A DNA stretch of 64,000 nt, taken from NCBI RefSeq assembly GCF_023702635.1, contig NZ_CP098455.1, positions 3,472,001-3,536,000 of the forward strand, written 5' to 3'. Origin of the DNA: Spongiibacter taiwanensis (GTDB lineage Bacteria; Pseudomonadota; Gammaproteobacteria; Pseudomonadales; Spongiibacteraceae). Shown here piece after piece: positions 47,777 through 56,550 of this stretch. The translations under genes were made by a program, and so were the position numbers. Positions within the stretch are counted from its first letter, which is position 1. Each line of letters opens with the position of its first letter. The notes under the pieces are model-generated. The model had not been told where the DNA came from. It was given only the letters and a program-made list of their open reading frames with translations, and searched no databases.

Positions 47777-48142
47777 ATGATGAAGATCAAAGTTGCGAAT
47801 GTTGATGATATTCCCGAGGGCAGCTTTATTCGGGGCGAGGGCGATGCCAAGAAGGTGCTGCTGACCCGGGTCAATGGCCAAATTGCCGCCATCGAAAACC
47901 GCTGTCCCCATCTGGGTTTGCCGCTGGCAAAAGGGAAGATTTGTGAGGGCGCAGTGACCTGTCCCTTCCACGGCTCCAGTTTTGATCTGCTCAGCGGGCA
48001 GAGCACCGCCTGGACGACCAATTTCTTCGGCATTCCGCTGCCTCTTTGGGCGCAAAAGCTGGTCGCCTTTGGCAAGCCGCCTCAGACCGTGAAAACCTTT
48101 CCGGTTGAATGCGAAGAGGGTTCGGTGTTCGTCAAGCTGTAA
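47777..48142 (+). CDS. Stand-alone Rieske [2Fe-2S] protein
   Basis: A 121-residue single-domain Rieske ferredoxin. Cluster ligands are C43 and H45 in C-P-H-L-G and C62 and H65 in C-P-F-H-G-S. It is soluble, with no membrane anchor. Such proteins serve as electron carriers for oxygenases or as NirD-like subunits, but no oxygenase is nearby, so the partner is unknown. The following gene (48182) is 39 nt away and may share a transcript. Confidence 0.88.
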   Translation: MMKIKVANVDDIPEGSFIRGEGDAKKVLLTRVNGQIAAIENRCPHLGLPLAKGKICEGAVTCPFHGSSFDLLSGQSTAWTTNFFGIPLPLWAQKLVAFGKPPQTVKTFPVECEEGSVFVKL

Positions 48143-48181
48143 TGCGGATGACCGGCGGTTGGTAAAGGATGAGTTAAATTT

Positions 48182-48619
48182 ATGGCAGCGGATATCGCAG
48201 TGGTTTCTATTACCCACGCCATTCAGCAAGCCGCCGCGCCGGTGTTTTTGCTGGCGGGCATCGGGGCCATTCTCAATGTGTTGGCCAACCGTCTGTCACG
48301 GATTGTCGACCGATCCCGTGAATTGCATAGCCGCCTCGAACTGTTGGATCCGCCCCGGCGTGGCGGGGTAGAGCGGGAGTTGCAGGTGCTGTTTTTGCGG
48401 GGCCGGGCGGTGCATCGAGCGATTGGTTTTGCCACGACCAGTGCGCTGCTGGTGTGTTTTGTGGTGGCAATTCTGTTTATTAGCGCGGTGATGGAGTGGA
48501 ACGGCGGGGTGGTGGTTGCCGCTCTGTTTGTTCTTGCAATGTTGTTTCTGATCAGCGCGCTGATCGGCTTTTTGCGGGAAATTCAGCTCGCTACCCGGGT
48601 CATGCTGAATGGGCCCTAG
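48182..48619 (+). CDS. DUF2721 family membrane protein
   Basis: The 145-residue protein has three predicted membrane helices (about 16-36, 80-102 and 108-132). The family pattern is Q-x-A-A-x-P-V-F-L-L-A-G-I-G-x-x-L-N-V-L-x-N-R-L-x-R-I-V-D-R-x-R. The molecular function is unknown. It is probably co-transcribed with the Rieske gene. Confidence 0.82.
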   Translation: MAADIAVVSITHAIQQAAAPVFLLAGIGAILNVLANRLSRIVDRSRELHSRLELLDPPRRGGVERELQVLFLRGRAVHRAIGFATTSALLVCFVVAILFISAVMEWNGGVVVAALFVLAMLFLISALIGFLREIQLATRVMLNGP

Positions 48620-48743
48620 TCATTTCTGACCGGTCATACCTGCAGGCTTTGGTAAATTAAGTCTCGCCCCCGGCAGATTCTGTTTTCGCTCACGATTTAA
48701 CGTACTCGCAAGCCGCCACGCAATTTATTCTGGACAGCAATGC

Positions 48744-49127
48744 CTAGTGCGAGGGCTCCGGTTGATAAAGTGAGGCAAAAAACAGTGGGTACTTGGATTT
48801 AATGTACACCTGCTCGCTGATGACATGCCGCAGGCTGATGCCTTTACTTAACAAGATCACCACGCCGCGGTCGTCATGGCGAAAAACTTCGCCGACTACA
48901 TGCTCGCTGGCCATATCGTGAAAAACCACCTCGCCGGCAATAATTTCGCCCTTGCGCAACATCCGGTCGGGCTTTTGCTCGATGAGCAGGCTATTTTCGG
49001 CAATCTCCAGCACTTTGTAAGGGTTCGTGCCAGATGTGCGAAAGGGCGGGCGCGACGTCGTCGGGTAGGACAGACGGAAAAAGCGCCTGCGCTGCTTCGG
49101 ATTTTCTTCAACTGCCGCCATTGCCAT
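48744..49127 (-). CDS. PilZ-domain-like protein with a degenerate c-di-GMP motif
   Basis: A 127-residue small protein with the R-R-R-F-F-R-L-S-Y-P opening of PilZ domains near residues 13-22 and a beta-barrel-like remainder. The second c-di-GMP motif, usually (D/N)-x-S-x-x-G, is reduced to E-N-S-L-L-I here, lacking the glycine. Binding of c-di-GMP is therefore doubtful. I start at ATG 49127; an in-frame TTG at 49184 would add 19 charged residues. It is divergent from the gene at 49408 across 280 nt. Confidence 0.7.
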   Translation of the reverse strand: MAMAAVEENPKQRRRFFRLSYPTTSRPPFRTSGTNPYKVLEIAENSLLIEQKPDRMLRKGEIIAGEVVFHDMASEHVVGEVFRHDDRGVVILLSKGISLRHVISEQVYIKSKYPLFFASLYQPEPSH

Positions 49128-49407
49128 GCTCGTGCCTTTACTTTCATTTTCCTCAAGTCTGCGCCGCTGCTCCCGAAATGCCAATACGTATTGGTAGCAG
49201 ACCGTGACGTCACTTGGAGGGTGGCCTTGCGCAATCTTGGGGGGATATCGGCTGTGGTTTGTGTTGTAGTGAGCTATTGTCTATTACTAATGCGCTGGGC
49301 TTAGGCGCGGAATACATAAAGGGTCGGTCCTTTAGGGACGCCAGCGTTGTCGGGGGCGATATAGGCCGGGCGCAGGAAAGCAAAATTAAAGAAGCTAAGG
49401 AGGGGGT
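49128..49407. other. Intergenic region between PilZ-like and unknown gene pair
   Basis: No gene is seen in 280 nt. There is a small inverted repeat at 49316-49333 (TAAAGG, loop, CCTTTA) and a strong AAGGAGG ribosome-binding site at 49397-49403 just before the next gene. Confidence 0.4.
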
Positions 49408-49968
49408 ATGCTGGAACAACGATTTAGTGAACTGGTCAACCGCTGGGCGGATATTTTGCCGGGCGATATGCTGGCCAATGCGGGCTTGCAACGAGCCCTG
49501 CGCAACGCCTTTGAACTCGGCGTGGCTGCTCGCAGCGAGGGCCTGGTCGGCGATCGACGGGATGAACTGGGTGAGCTGGTCGATCTAGCTGACTCGGTCA
49601 GCGCAAGTCATATCGTGACCTGGCCGTGCCCGGCGCCGGGTAAATATGGCTTTCTATTCAAGGCCTGGTGCCCACAGCCGCATGGTAGCCGCAGGCCTGC
49701 CGATGCCATGATTCAATTCGGCTGGCAAAAGATTGATCGCTTCATTCAGCAGCATTTCGGGTATTGGCACACGTCGGGGGTGGTTGCCAACTTTATAGTC
49801 GACGATGATGAGTCCACCACCCTGACGGTGATTACACAGGACAGCCCGGTCCAGCTGCTTATCCAACCCTTGCAACAGCCGGGCGATATCGCCTTGGCGC
49901 CGCCTCTTACCCTGACCCTCGACAAAAACCAGGCCACCAGAAGGATGCTCAGTTATGAGGTGCAGTAA
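49408..49968 (+). CDS. Unknown protein, first gene of a coupled pair
   Basis: A 186-residue protein without signal peptide or membrane helix. Its helical N-terminal third (about 1-65, rich in leucine and acidic residues) is followed by a beta-rich remainder with several W and C residues. I do not recognise a family. AAGGAGG spaced 4 nt before ATG 49408 indicates efficient translation. It overlaps the next gene by 14 nt, so the two products are likely made together. Confidence 0.7.
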   Translation: MLEQRFSELVNRWADILPGDMLANAGLQRALRNAFELGVAARSEGLVGDRRDELGELVDLADSVSASHIVTWPCPAPGKYGFLFKAWCPQPHGSRRPADAMIQFGWQKIDRFIQQHFGYWHTSGVVANFIVDDDESTTLTVITQDSPVQLLIQPLQQPGDIALAPPLTLTLDKNQATRRMLSYEVQ

Positions 49969-51625
49969 GCTAGGACGCCGCTGGCTGCGACTTCTGTGGA
50001 TGCTGGCCACCATCGGCTGGTGCATTGAGGGGGTTGGCCAACCCCATGTCACCGGTGACTTTGGCGCGCGGGGCGCGGTGAATACCGGTGGTGCGCCGCG
50101 CTTCGATGATGACGATCCCGATGGCGCGCCATCTGAGCGCGCCATCAACGACTTGCTGCAACGCTGGCGGCGGGCCGCTGCCGAGCCGCAGCCCCAGTCC
50201 CATCAAATCGCTGACTACTACCAGCAATTGAGCCGCGAACCTCAGTGCGCCGCAGATCGGCGTGCCTTTCCCTGCGCCAAGGCACTGCTGCAAGGTCCGG
50301 CGGTGGTGCGCAACTTGAACAGCGTACCGAGCTGGGCGCCCGAATTTACACCAGATCAACATGCGCTGGCCAAGGTGGCTGATCGAGCAACCGGGCTTGC
50401 CGAGGCTGCCCTTGACGGCGTGGCAACAGGTTTGGGGATTCCCGCGGTATCCGGCGTTGTGGAGGATTTTCAAGCCCTGGCGGTGGATTCACTGCTTAAT
50501 CTCGAGACGCTGGAGGAGCCTCAAACCCTGGGGGTCCGGGTGCCTTTGCCCCGCCTTTTCTGGTTGCAGCCGCGGCTGACGACTTACGCCACGCCACTGC
50601 CGGAATTGAATCCGCTGCTGGAAAAAAGGTTGGTGGAAGACGGGCGGGCGCAACTTCTCAGCGACAGCGAAGATGATCTTAGCCCGGGGGATGATTACTT
50701 TTACGCCCTCGATGTCAGCCTGCTCGGTCCCTGGTTTGGCCGGGAACTCAGCGACAACCACCGGGTGCGACAGAACTTGCTCAATTCTGTTACCCAAAGC
50801 GAGAACAGTCAGTTGATGCTGGCAGCGGTAAAGCGGCTGCAATTGCGTGATGAGCTGGATCGCAAGGCCTTGGCCTATGCTGTTGCCGACCTGGCGGACT
50901 TTGAGCAACGGGTGTGGCACCGGATTTCCGGGGCAGGGCTGAATGACTTCTGGAAGCTGATTCATAACCAGCCGCAACTGGATCTACAGGTAAAACAGCT
51001 GAAGCGCGACGATTTGGTGGGGGCTGAGGCGTCAAGCTGGCGCGTTTCCTTTTCCACCGGCTTAGCCAATTTGACCTGGTTGCGGTTGTTTGGCGATTGC
51101 AATGCCGAGTTGGACAACGAGGCCTGTCCTGCCGTGTACCGTGAGTGGATCAACTCCTGGGTTCTGCGTCATGGTGTGGGGTTGACTGCGTATTATGAGC
51201 AGGGCGATATTGCTGATCTGTCGGTGCAATTGCCACCACTGGCGGCTGGGGCAGTGGGTCTCGTGCTGCAGGATTTGTTGCCGGGTGAGGCACTGGGGTT
51301 GGGGATTGATCCAGACGATCCCAATCGCTTTGTGATTGACGGCGGCCGCTACCAACGCTTTGGCATTGGACTGGGGGCGACCTTGACCGATCCCAAGCCG
51401 GCGTTGGCCGCCAGCACTTCGCTGCGCCTGGATCTGGGCGCGGACTATTACCGCTATGATCGCAGCCCGGTGCGCCTTGATCATGAGGTGATGCGGGTGA
51501 CGTTGACTTGGCGGCGGGGTGCAATCTCGATACCCTTGAACTTAATGTATCGATCAGAATCCGAGTTTGAAGCCAACCTCGACGACAAGGTGGCGGTGGG
51601 CTTGGGAGTCAGTTACCGCCACTAG
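49955..51625 (+). CDS. Unknown exported protein, probably outer-membrane associated
   Basis: A 556-residue protein with an N-terminal signal-like segment (R-R-W-L-R-L-L-W-M-L-A-T-I-G-W-C). A low-complexity acidic D-D-D-D-P-D-G stretch follows near residues 52-58, then a long helical region. A C-terminal third has alternating polar/hydrophobic strands (about 390-556), ending V-A-V-G-L-G-V-S-Y-R-H. That ending resembles an outer-membrane beta structure, though the terminal residue is His rather than Phe. I do not recognise the family. It overlaps the preceding gene by 14 nt. Confidence 0.7.
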   Translation: MRCSKLGRRWLRLLWMLATIGWCIEGVGQPHVTGDFGARGAVNTGGAPRFDDDDPDGAPSERAINDLLQRWRRAAAEPQPQSHQIADYYQQLSREPQCAADRRAFPCAKALLQGPAVVRNLNSVPSWAPEFTPDQHALAKVADRATGLAEAALDGVATGLGIPAVSGVVEDFQALAVDSLLNLETLEEPQTLGVRVPLPRLFWLQPRLTTYATPLPELNPLLEKRLVEDGRAQLLSDSEDDLSPGDDYFYALDVSLLGPWFGRELSDNHRVRQNLLNSVTQSENSQLMLAAVKRLQLRDELDRKALAYAVADLADFEQRVWHRISGAGLNDFWKLIHNQPQLDLQVKQLKRDDLVGAEASSWRVSFSTGLANLTWLRLFGDCNAELDNEACPAVYREWINSWVLRHGVGLTAYYEQGDIADLSVQLPPLAAGAVGLVLQDLLPGEALGLGIDPDDPNRFVIDGGRYQRFGIGLGATLTDPKPALAASTSLRLDLGADYYRYDRSPVRLDHEVMRVTLTWRRGAISIPLNLMYRSESEFEANLDDKVAVGLGVSYRH

Positions 51626-51633
51626 GATTTTTA

Positions 51634-51672
51634 CCGCCAAGGGCAGCCAACAACGCTGCCCTGCCGTGGCGG
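51634..51672 (+). terminator. Large GC-rich stem-loop after the unknown gene
   Basis: Nested arms CCGCCA (51634-51639) with TGGCGG (51667-51672), and GGGCAGC (51641-51647) with GCTGCCC (51655-51661). There is no T tract, so it is either a Rho-assisted terminator or an mRNA 3' stabiliser. Confidence 0.45.
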
Positions 51673-51846
51673 CACGGTGAGCGCGCGTCGGGCGCGGCGC
51701 CGTTTCCCACACGTTTCCAAGCCCTTTCCCCGGGGTCAATCTTTGTCGAACGCCCCGCCAAATTTAGTGATGTTGCCGCGTCAACGTGGGTAAAAAGCGC
51801 CCTCGGTGTCGCGGTGATCTCACGGTTCACTTGAAGGAGATCTGCT

Positions 51847-53127
51847 ATGTCAGAACGTATCGTTATCGTCGGCGGGGGAGCCGGGGGCTTGCCGCTGGCA
51901 ACCTACCTGGGGCGTCGTCTGGGGAAAAAGTCCCTGGCCGAAATCACCCTGGTCGATGCCAGTACTACCCATATCTGGAAGCCGCGCTTTCACGAGGTTG
52001 CCACCGGCGCGATCGACGCCGATTTGGATGCGGTAGATTACCGGGCCCATGCCCACCTGAATCACTATCGTTTTGCTCTCGGCAGCCTGTCTGGCATTGA
52101 CCGGGAGGCTAAACAGATCGTGTTGGCACCTCATCGCAATAGTGAAGGGGAGGAGGTCTTACCCAGTCGGCGTCTGGATTACGACTATCTGGTGCTGGCG
52201 ATTGGCAGTGTCGGTAACGATTTCAACATTCCCGGGGTGCAGGAGCACTGCCTGTTTCTCGATAAACGCGCCCAGGCCGACCGCTTTCATGAAATTTTTC
52301 TGGATCGCTGTCTGCGCGCTAACTATGAAGATAAGCCGATTTCGGTGGCCATCGTTGGCGGGGGTGCCACTGGGGTGGAACTGGCTGCGGAATTGCACCA
52401 CGCCGTATCGCTGCTCAAGGTATATGGCCACGAGCACCTCGATCGCCGGCGGCTGCATGTGCAACTGGTTGAGGCGGGGCCGCGGTTGTTACCCGCACTG
52501 AAAGAAGAGCTGGCGGCCAATGCCCAGGCCCAGTTAGAGAAAATGGGCGTGTCAGTGCGAGTCGGCACCATGGTGAAAGAAGTGGTGGACGGCGCCATGC
52601 TGACCAAAGCCGGTGACCGCATCGAAGCTGATTTGCTGGTGTGGGCGGCGGGCATCAAGGCGCCGCCGGTGCTGGCCGAATTGGGCCTGGAGTTGGGCAA
52701 ATTGTCGCTCATCAAAGTGGATGCGTTTCTGCGCAGCAGCGACCCGGCAATATTTGCCATGGGTGATTGCTGCGCCTGCCCGATGGGCGAGGACAAAATG
52801 GTGCCGCCGCGGGCCCAGTCCGCTCAGCAAATGGCAAATTATCTGTCCCGTTATTTCAGTAACCTGATTCACGGCAAGCTTCAACAGCCCTTTGAATATC
52901 GGGATCGCGGGTCGCTGGTTTCCCTGTCACGATATTCTGCCGTAGGGCAATTGATGGGGAATCTGCGCGGTGGCAATTTCTTTATTGAGGGGTGGATGGC
53001 GCGGATGATGTACGTGTCACTCTACCGCTTTCATCAGGCAGCCCTTTACGGTTGGCCGAGAACGCTGATGCTATTGCTGGCGGGGCGGTTTAATCGCCTA
53101 TGGCGGCCGCGCTTGAAATTGCACTAG
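51847..53127 (+). CDS. ndh: Type II NADH dehydrogenase (NDH-2)
   Basis: Single-subunit, non-proton-pumping NADH:quinone oxidoreductase at the inner membrane face. The 426-residue protein has an N-terminal FAD motif G-G-G-A-G-G-L near residues 8-14 and a second nucleotide motif G-G-G-A-T-G-V-E-L near 169-177 for NADH. M-G-D-C near 300 contacts FAD. The amphipathic C-terminus is basic, consistent with membrane association. A GAAGGAGA ribosome-binding site precedes ATG 51847. It is convergent with the cco cluster. Confidence 0.92.
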   Translation: MSERIVIVGGGAGGLPLATYLGRRLGKKSLAEITLVDASTTHIWKPRFHEVATGAIDADLDAVDYRAHAHLNHYRFALGSLSGIDREAKQIVLAPHRNSEGEEVLPSRRLDYDYLVLAIGSVGNDFNIPGVQEHCLFLDKRAQADRFHEIFLDRCLRANYEDKPISVAIVGGGATGVELAAELHHAVSLLKVYGHEHLDRRRLHVQLVEAGPRLLPALKEELAANAQAQLEKMGVSVRVGTMVKEVVDGAMLTKAGDRIEADLLVWAAGIKAPPVLAELGLELGKLSLIKVDAFLRSSDPAIFAMGDCCACPMGEDKMVPPRAQSAQQMANYLSRYFSNLIHGKLQQPFEYRDRGSLVSLSRYSAVGQLMGNLRGGNFFIEGWMARMMYVSLYRFHQAALYGWPRTLMLLLAGRFNRLWRPRLKLH

Positions 53128-53157
53128 GGTCACCTCGCCCAGCGCCTGCGCCATCAT

Positions 53158-53916
53158 TTACAAATGATGATGTTGCTTCGCACTGGCACGGTTGTGCGGA
53201 TCGGCGGCCACGGCAGTGCTCTGCGCCGAATGGTTGTGGTGGTTGCTATGTAAAACGCGCAGCGCGGGTGATAGCTGCGCCAGCGGGAAAATTGCCAGCA
53301 CGATCATCATGACCGCGACCAGCTGACGGACGGCCGGGCGCTGGGCTGTTCGCACCATTCTGCCATGAGTCAGGCTGACTGAGAGCAGGGCAGGGAGAGT
53401 GCCCAAACCAAAGGCAGCCATCAGCAAGCCCGACTGATAGGGCTTTGCTGACAGGGTGGCCCAGGCCAGTGCGCTGTAAATTAAGCCGCAGGGCAGCAGG
53501 CCCCAGAGTCCACCGAGCAAAAGCGCTTTTGTCGGGGTGTTTGCCGGCAGCAGGTGGCGACTGAGGGGCTGAAGTTTGCGCCATAGCCTGGCGCCGACCT
53601 GCTCCAGGCGCCGGGTGGCGGGAAACCAGCCTGCCAGGCTCACCGCCATCATCACCAACAAGGCACTGGCCAGGACCCGAAAAGCGAGCCCGAGGGGCAG
53701 CCACTGGCTGCTTAACAGGGCGCCAAAGCCGCCGAGCAAGGCGCCCAGTGCCGCGTAGCTGCCCACCCGACCCAGCTGAAAAAACAGCGGTGATACTTTG
53801 TTGGTGCTGTTGCGCTGGTGGCCTAGACAGGCAATGGCGCCACACATACCGACGCAGTGGGGGCTGCCCGCAAGGCCGAGCAGAAAGGCGCCGAGCAGTG
53901 TGAGTGATTCAGTCAT
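53158..53916 (-). CDS. SafE/TauE-like membrane protein linked to cbb3 oxidase
   Basis: The 252-residue protein has about six membrane helices. Near the N-terminus it carries S-P-H-C-V-G-M-C-G (residues 18-26), the two-cysteine signature of the family often annotated as sulfite exporter TauE/SafE or DsbD-like. Genes of this type commonly follow ccoS, as here (8 nt away), and a role in copper handling or oxidase biogenesis has been suggested. The C-terminal tail is unusually rich in histidine (H-S-N-H-H-N-H and K-Q-H-H-H-L), which could bind metal. Confidence 0.85.
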   Translation of the reverse strand: MTESLTLLGAFLLGLAGSPHCVGMCGAIACLGHQRNSTNKVSPLFFQLGRVGSYAALGALLGGFGALLSSQWLPLGLAFRVLASALLVMMAVSLAGWFPATRRLEQVGARLWRKLQPLSRHLLPANTPTKALLLGGLWGLLPCGLIYSALAWATLSAKPYQSGLLMAAFGLGTLPALLSVSLTHGRMVRTAQRPAVRQLVAVMMIVLAIFPLAQLSPALRVLHSNHHNHSAQSTAVAADPHNRASAKQHHHL

Positions 53917-53924
53917 GCTTCGCT

Positions 53925-54083
53925 TTAGTCCCGTTCTTGACTTCGGTCGGCGTCAAACAGTATGCGGCAACCCTCCCGGTCAAGATCATCAAACTGTTGA
54001 TGGTTTACCGCCCATAGGAAAAGTGCGGAGGCCAAACTGAAAAAGGCCAGGGCAACGGGTAATAGAATCAGTAAGCTATCCAT
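53925..54083 (-). CDS. ccoS: CcoS, cbb3 oxidase maturation protein
   Basis: A 52-residue protein beginning M-D-S-L-L-I-L-L-P-V-A-L-A-F, with one membrane helix (about 4-27). A short acidic segment with F-D-D-L-D-R-E-G-C-R-I-L-F-D follows, the CcoS signature. It is needed for haem insertion into CcoN in other bacteria. It starts at ATG 54083 inside the end of ccoI (8-nt overlap). Size and position match ccoGHIS clusters. Confidence 0.92.
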   Translation of the reverse strand: MDSLLILLPVALAFFSLASALFLWAVNHQQFDDLDREGCRILFDADRSQERD

Positions 54084-56550
54084 GTACCACCTCCAATACA
54101 GACTCTCGCAGGGTTGGGCTTTGCCTGGCGTTATCGATCCGGTCGATGCGCAGGGCGTTTAACACCACTATCAGTGAACTGAGCGACATGCCGATGGCTG
54201 CTGCCCAGGGGGGCACCAGGCCCAAGGCCGCCGCTGGCAGAGCCGTTAGGTTGTAGAGCAACGCCCACAGCAGGTTTTGCTTGAGAATGTGTTTCATCTT
54301 AGCGGCGCCCGTGAAGACCTTCTTGATACTGATCAACTGATTGCGAAGTAGGCAGATATCGGCCTGTGAGCGAGTCAGATCTGAACCGCTCGCCATCGCC
54401 ACTGAAATGTCGGCGGCGGCAATGATAGGGGCGTCGTTGACGCCATCGCCAACCATCATCACAGTGGCCCCGTAAGCCTGCAGTTGCCTGATCACCGATA
54501 GCTTGTCATCCGGGCTGCAGCTTCCTTGAAACTGATCAACGCCCAAGCGTCTGGCAAGGTGGCCTACCTGATGGCTATGGTCGCCGCTAAGTAGCAACGT
54601 TTTGATCCCCCGCTGATGCAGAAAATCCATCAATGCTGGGGCATCCTGACGTAGCTTGTCGGCAATCAGAAAGCGACCAATCAGCTGGCCGTCTTCGCTG
54701 AGGAATACGGGAATGGCATTGCTGTTGGGCATCTGACCAGGGTCCGTACCGTGGCTGCAAAAGCTGGCGCTACCAATTCGGTAGTATCGCCCCGCATAAA
54801 CCCCTTCGATACCGCGGCCACTGTGAATCTGAGGCTGCTTCAGGTCGATGGGGCTGGGCTGATATCCCAGTTTGCTGAGGGCATCGGGGCGAAAAGCCAG
54901 CGCGATGGGATGGTTGGAATTGGCCTCCAATGCGGCGGCGAGCGCAACCAGGTGCGCCGTGTGTTGGCCGCTATAGGACTCCACGGCAAGCAATTCGGGC
55001 TCGCCCTCAGTCAACGTGCCGGTCTTGTCGAAAATCACATGGGTAATCTGATCAACCGACTCCAGCGCGGCGGCGTTGCTGACCAGCAACCCCAATTTGC
55101 GCAGGCCATTGACCGCGGCCGTGTAGCAGCTGGGGGTAGCCAGCGACAGGGCGCAGGGACAACTGACGACCAGCACGGCCAGCGCCGTCAGGAAGGGATC
55201 GTGTCCCCCGAGTTGGGACCACAACAGATAACTGCCTCCGGCCAGTGCCAACACCAGCAGGACGAAGCCGCGACCGAGGCGGTCGGCGAGGGCGGCAATG
55301 GCGGGCTTGTTTGCCTGGGCACGGCAAAGCAATTGATCAATTTTGACGATCCGGCTATCGCAACTGGGGCGCCTCACTCTGATAGTCAGGCTGGCCTCGA
55401 CGTTGCGGCTGCCAGCCAGCACGGCCTGGCCGGGCGCACAGTGGCTGGGGAGAAATTCACCGGTAAAGGCGCTGTCTTCAATACTGCTGGTCCCACTGAT
55501 GATGTCACCATCGGCCGGGATCATTTCGCCGGGCTCGACGACAAGCTCGTCACCCACTGCGATGCGGCTGAGCGCCTTCCATTCTAGTTGCCCGTCAGCC
55601 CGGCGCCGCCGGGCGGTAAGTGGCAGTAAGGGCCGCAGGGATTGTTCCTGGCGGCGTTGCACCAGTGCTTGCAGGTAGCGACTGAGCAACAAGAAGAAGC
55701 AGAACATACTGACGGTGTCGAAATAGACCTCGCCCTGTTGACGCAGGGTGGCCAGAGCACTGGCACCGTAGGCGGCGGCCAGCGCCAGGGCAATAGGCAC
55801 ATCCATGCCGACCTGGCCAGCTCGCAGGTTTCGCAGTGCCCCCCAAAAAAATGGCTGGGCGGCGTATAAAATAACCGGTGTTGCCACCAACAGGCTGAAC
55901 ACACGCAACAGCGCTTGACTGGTGCTGTCCATATCCTGAAAGGCGCCAGCATAGAGCGCGATGGCCACCATACCCAATTGCATCATGGCAATGCCAGCCA
56001 CACCGACTCTACGCAGCAGACCGTTAATTTCGGTCTGCATCTGGGCACTGCGCGCTTCCGCGCTCCAGGGTTGGACCGGGTAACCCAGATTCCAGATAGC
56101 CTGAAAAATCTGACTTATTTTGACGTTGCCAGGCTGCCAGGTGACAGTCGCCAGACCACGCTGTAAATTCACCTGCACGGCTTTTACGCCGGTCAGCCGC
56201 AGCAGCTGGTGCTCGATCAGCCAGGCACAGGCACTGCAATGGAGGTCGCTGATGGCCAGCTGGGACTCCCAATCCCCGGCCAGGCAGCGCGAGAAGCCAG
56301 TGTAGACCGACTCATCATCGTATTGCCGGTAGTCCACCTGTTTACTGCTGGGCTGCCGCCTTGACAACGTCTGCTCGCGCATCCGGTAGAAGTCATCCAG
56401 CCCGGCGCCGAGGATGCATTGGCTGACCGCCAGGCAAGCGTCGCAGCACAAGGGCTGCTGTTGCCCAGCCACCGTCACCCATAAATTCAAATTTGGCGGC
56501 ACTGGCTGGCCGCAGTGAAAGCAGGTGCAGCCCGGCGCAGGCGGGGTCAT
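54076..56550 (-). CDS. ccoI: CcoI, copper-translocating P1B-type ATPase for cbb3 oxidase
   Basis: Exports copper for assembly of the CcoN haem-copper centre. The 824-residue protein has an N-terminal C-T-C-F-H-C-G segment. An HMA domain with H-C-S-A-C-A-W lies near residues 97-103. The membrane region carries the C-P-C motif (V-V-S-C-P-C-A-L near 460), D-K-T-G-T-L-T with the phosphorylated Asp, and G-D-G-V-N-D-A-P. ATG 56550 is preceded by GGAG and overlaps the ccoH stop. An upstream in-frame start (56607) would lie inside ccoH. Confidence 0.96.
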   Translation of the reverse strand: MTPPAPGCTCFHCGQPVPPNLNLWVTVAGQQQPLCCDACLAVSQCILGAGLDDFYRMREQTLSRRQPSSKQVDYRQYDDESVYTGFSRCLAGDWESQLAISDLHCSACAWLIEHQLLRLTGVKAVQVNLQRGLATVTWQPGNVKISQIFQAIWNLGYPVQPWSAEARSAQMQTEINGLLRRVGVAGIAMMQLGMVAIALYAGAFQDMDSTSQALLRVFSLLVATPVILYAAQPFFWGALRNLRAGQVGMDVPIALALAAAYGASALATLRQQGEVYFDTVSMFCFFLLLSRYLQALVQRRQEQSLRPLLPLTARRRRADGQLEWKALSRIAVGDELVVEPGEMIPADGDIISGTSSIEDSAFTGEFLPSHCAPGQAVLAGSRNVEASLTIRVRRPSCDSRIVKIDQLLCRAQANKPAIAALADRLGRGFVLLVLALAGGSYLLWSQLGGHDPFLTALAVLVVSCPCALSLATPSCYTAAVNGLRKLGLLVSNAAALESVDQITHVIFDKTGTLTEGEPELLAVESYSGQHTAHLVALAAALEANSNHPIALAFRPDALSKLGYQPSPIDLKQPQIHSGRGIEGVYAGRYYRIGSASFCSHGTDPGQMPNSNAIPVFLSEDGQLIGRFLIADKLRQDAPALMDFLHQRGIKTLLLSGDHSHQVGHLARRLGVDQFQGSCSPDDKLSVIRQLQAYGATVMMVGDGVNDAPIIAAADISVAMASGSDLTRSQADICLLRNQLISIKKVFTGAAKMKHILKQNLLWALLYNLTALPAAALGLVPPWAAAIGMSLSSLIVVLNALRIDRIDNARQSPTLRESVLEVVHG

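Noticed and set aside
49408-49600. Similarity of the N-terminus of the 186-aa unknown protein to UbiK/BMFP proteins
   Set aside because: A short A-x-x-x-x-L-V-x-x-x-x-E-L resemblance is present, but there is no coiled-coil C-terminus and the rest of the protein is unlike UbiK. Treated as chance.
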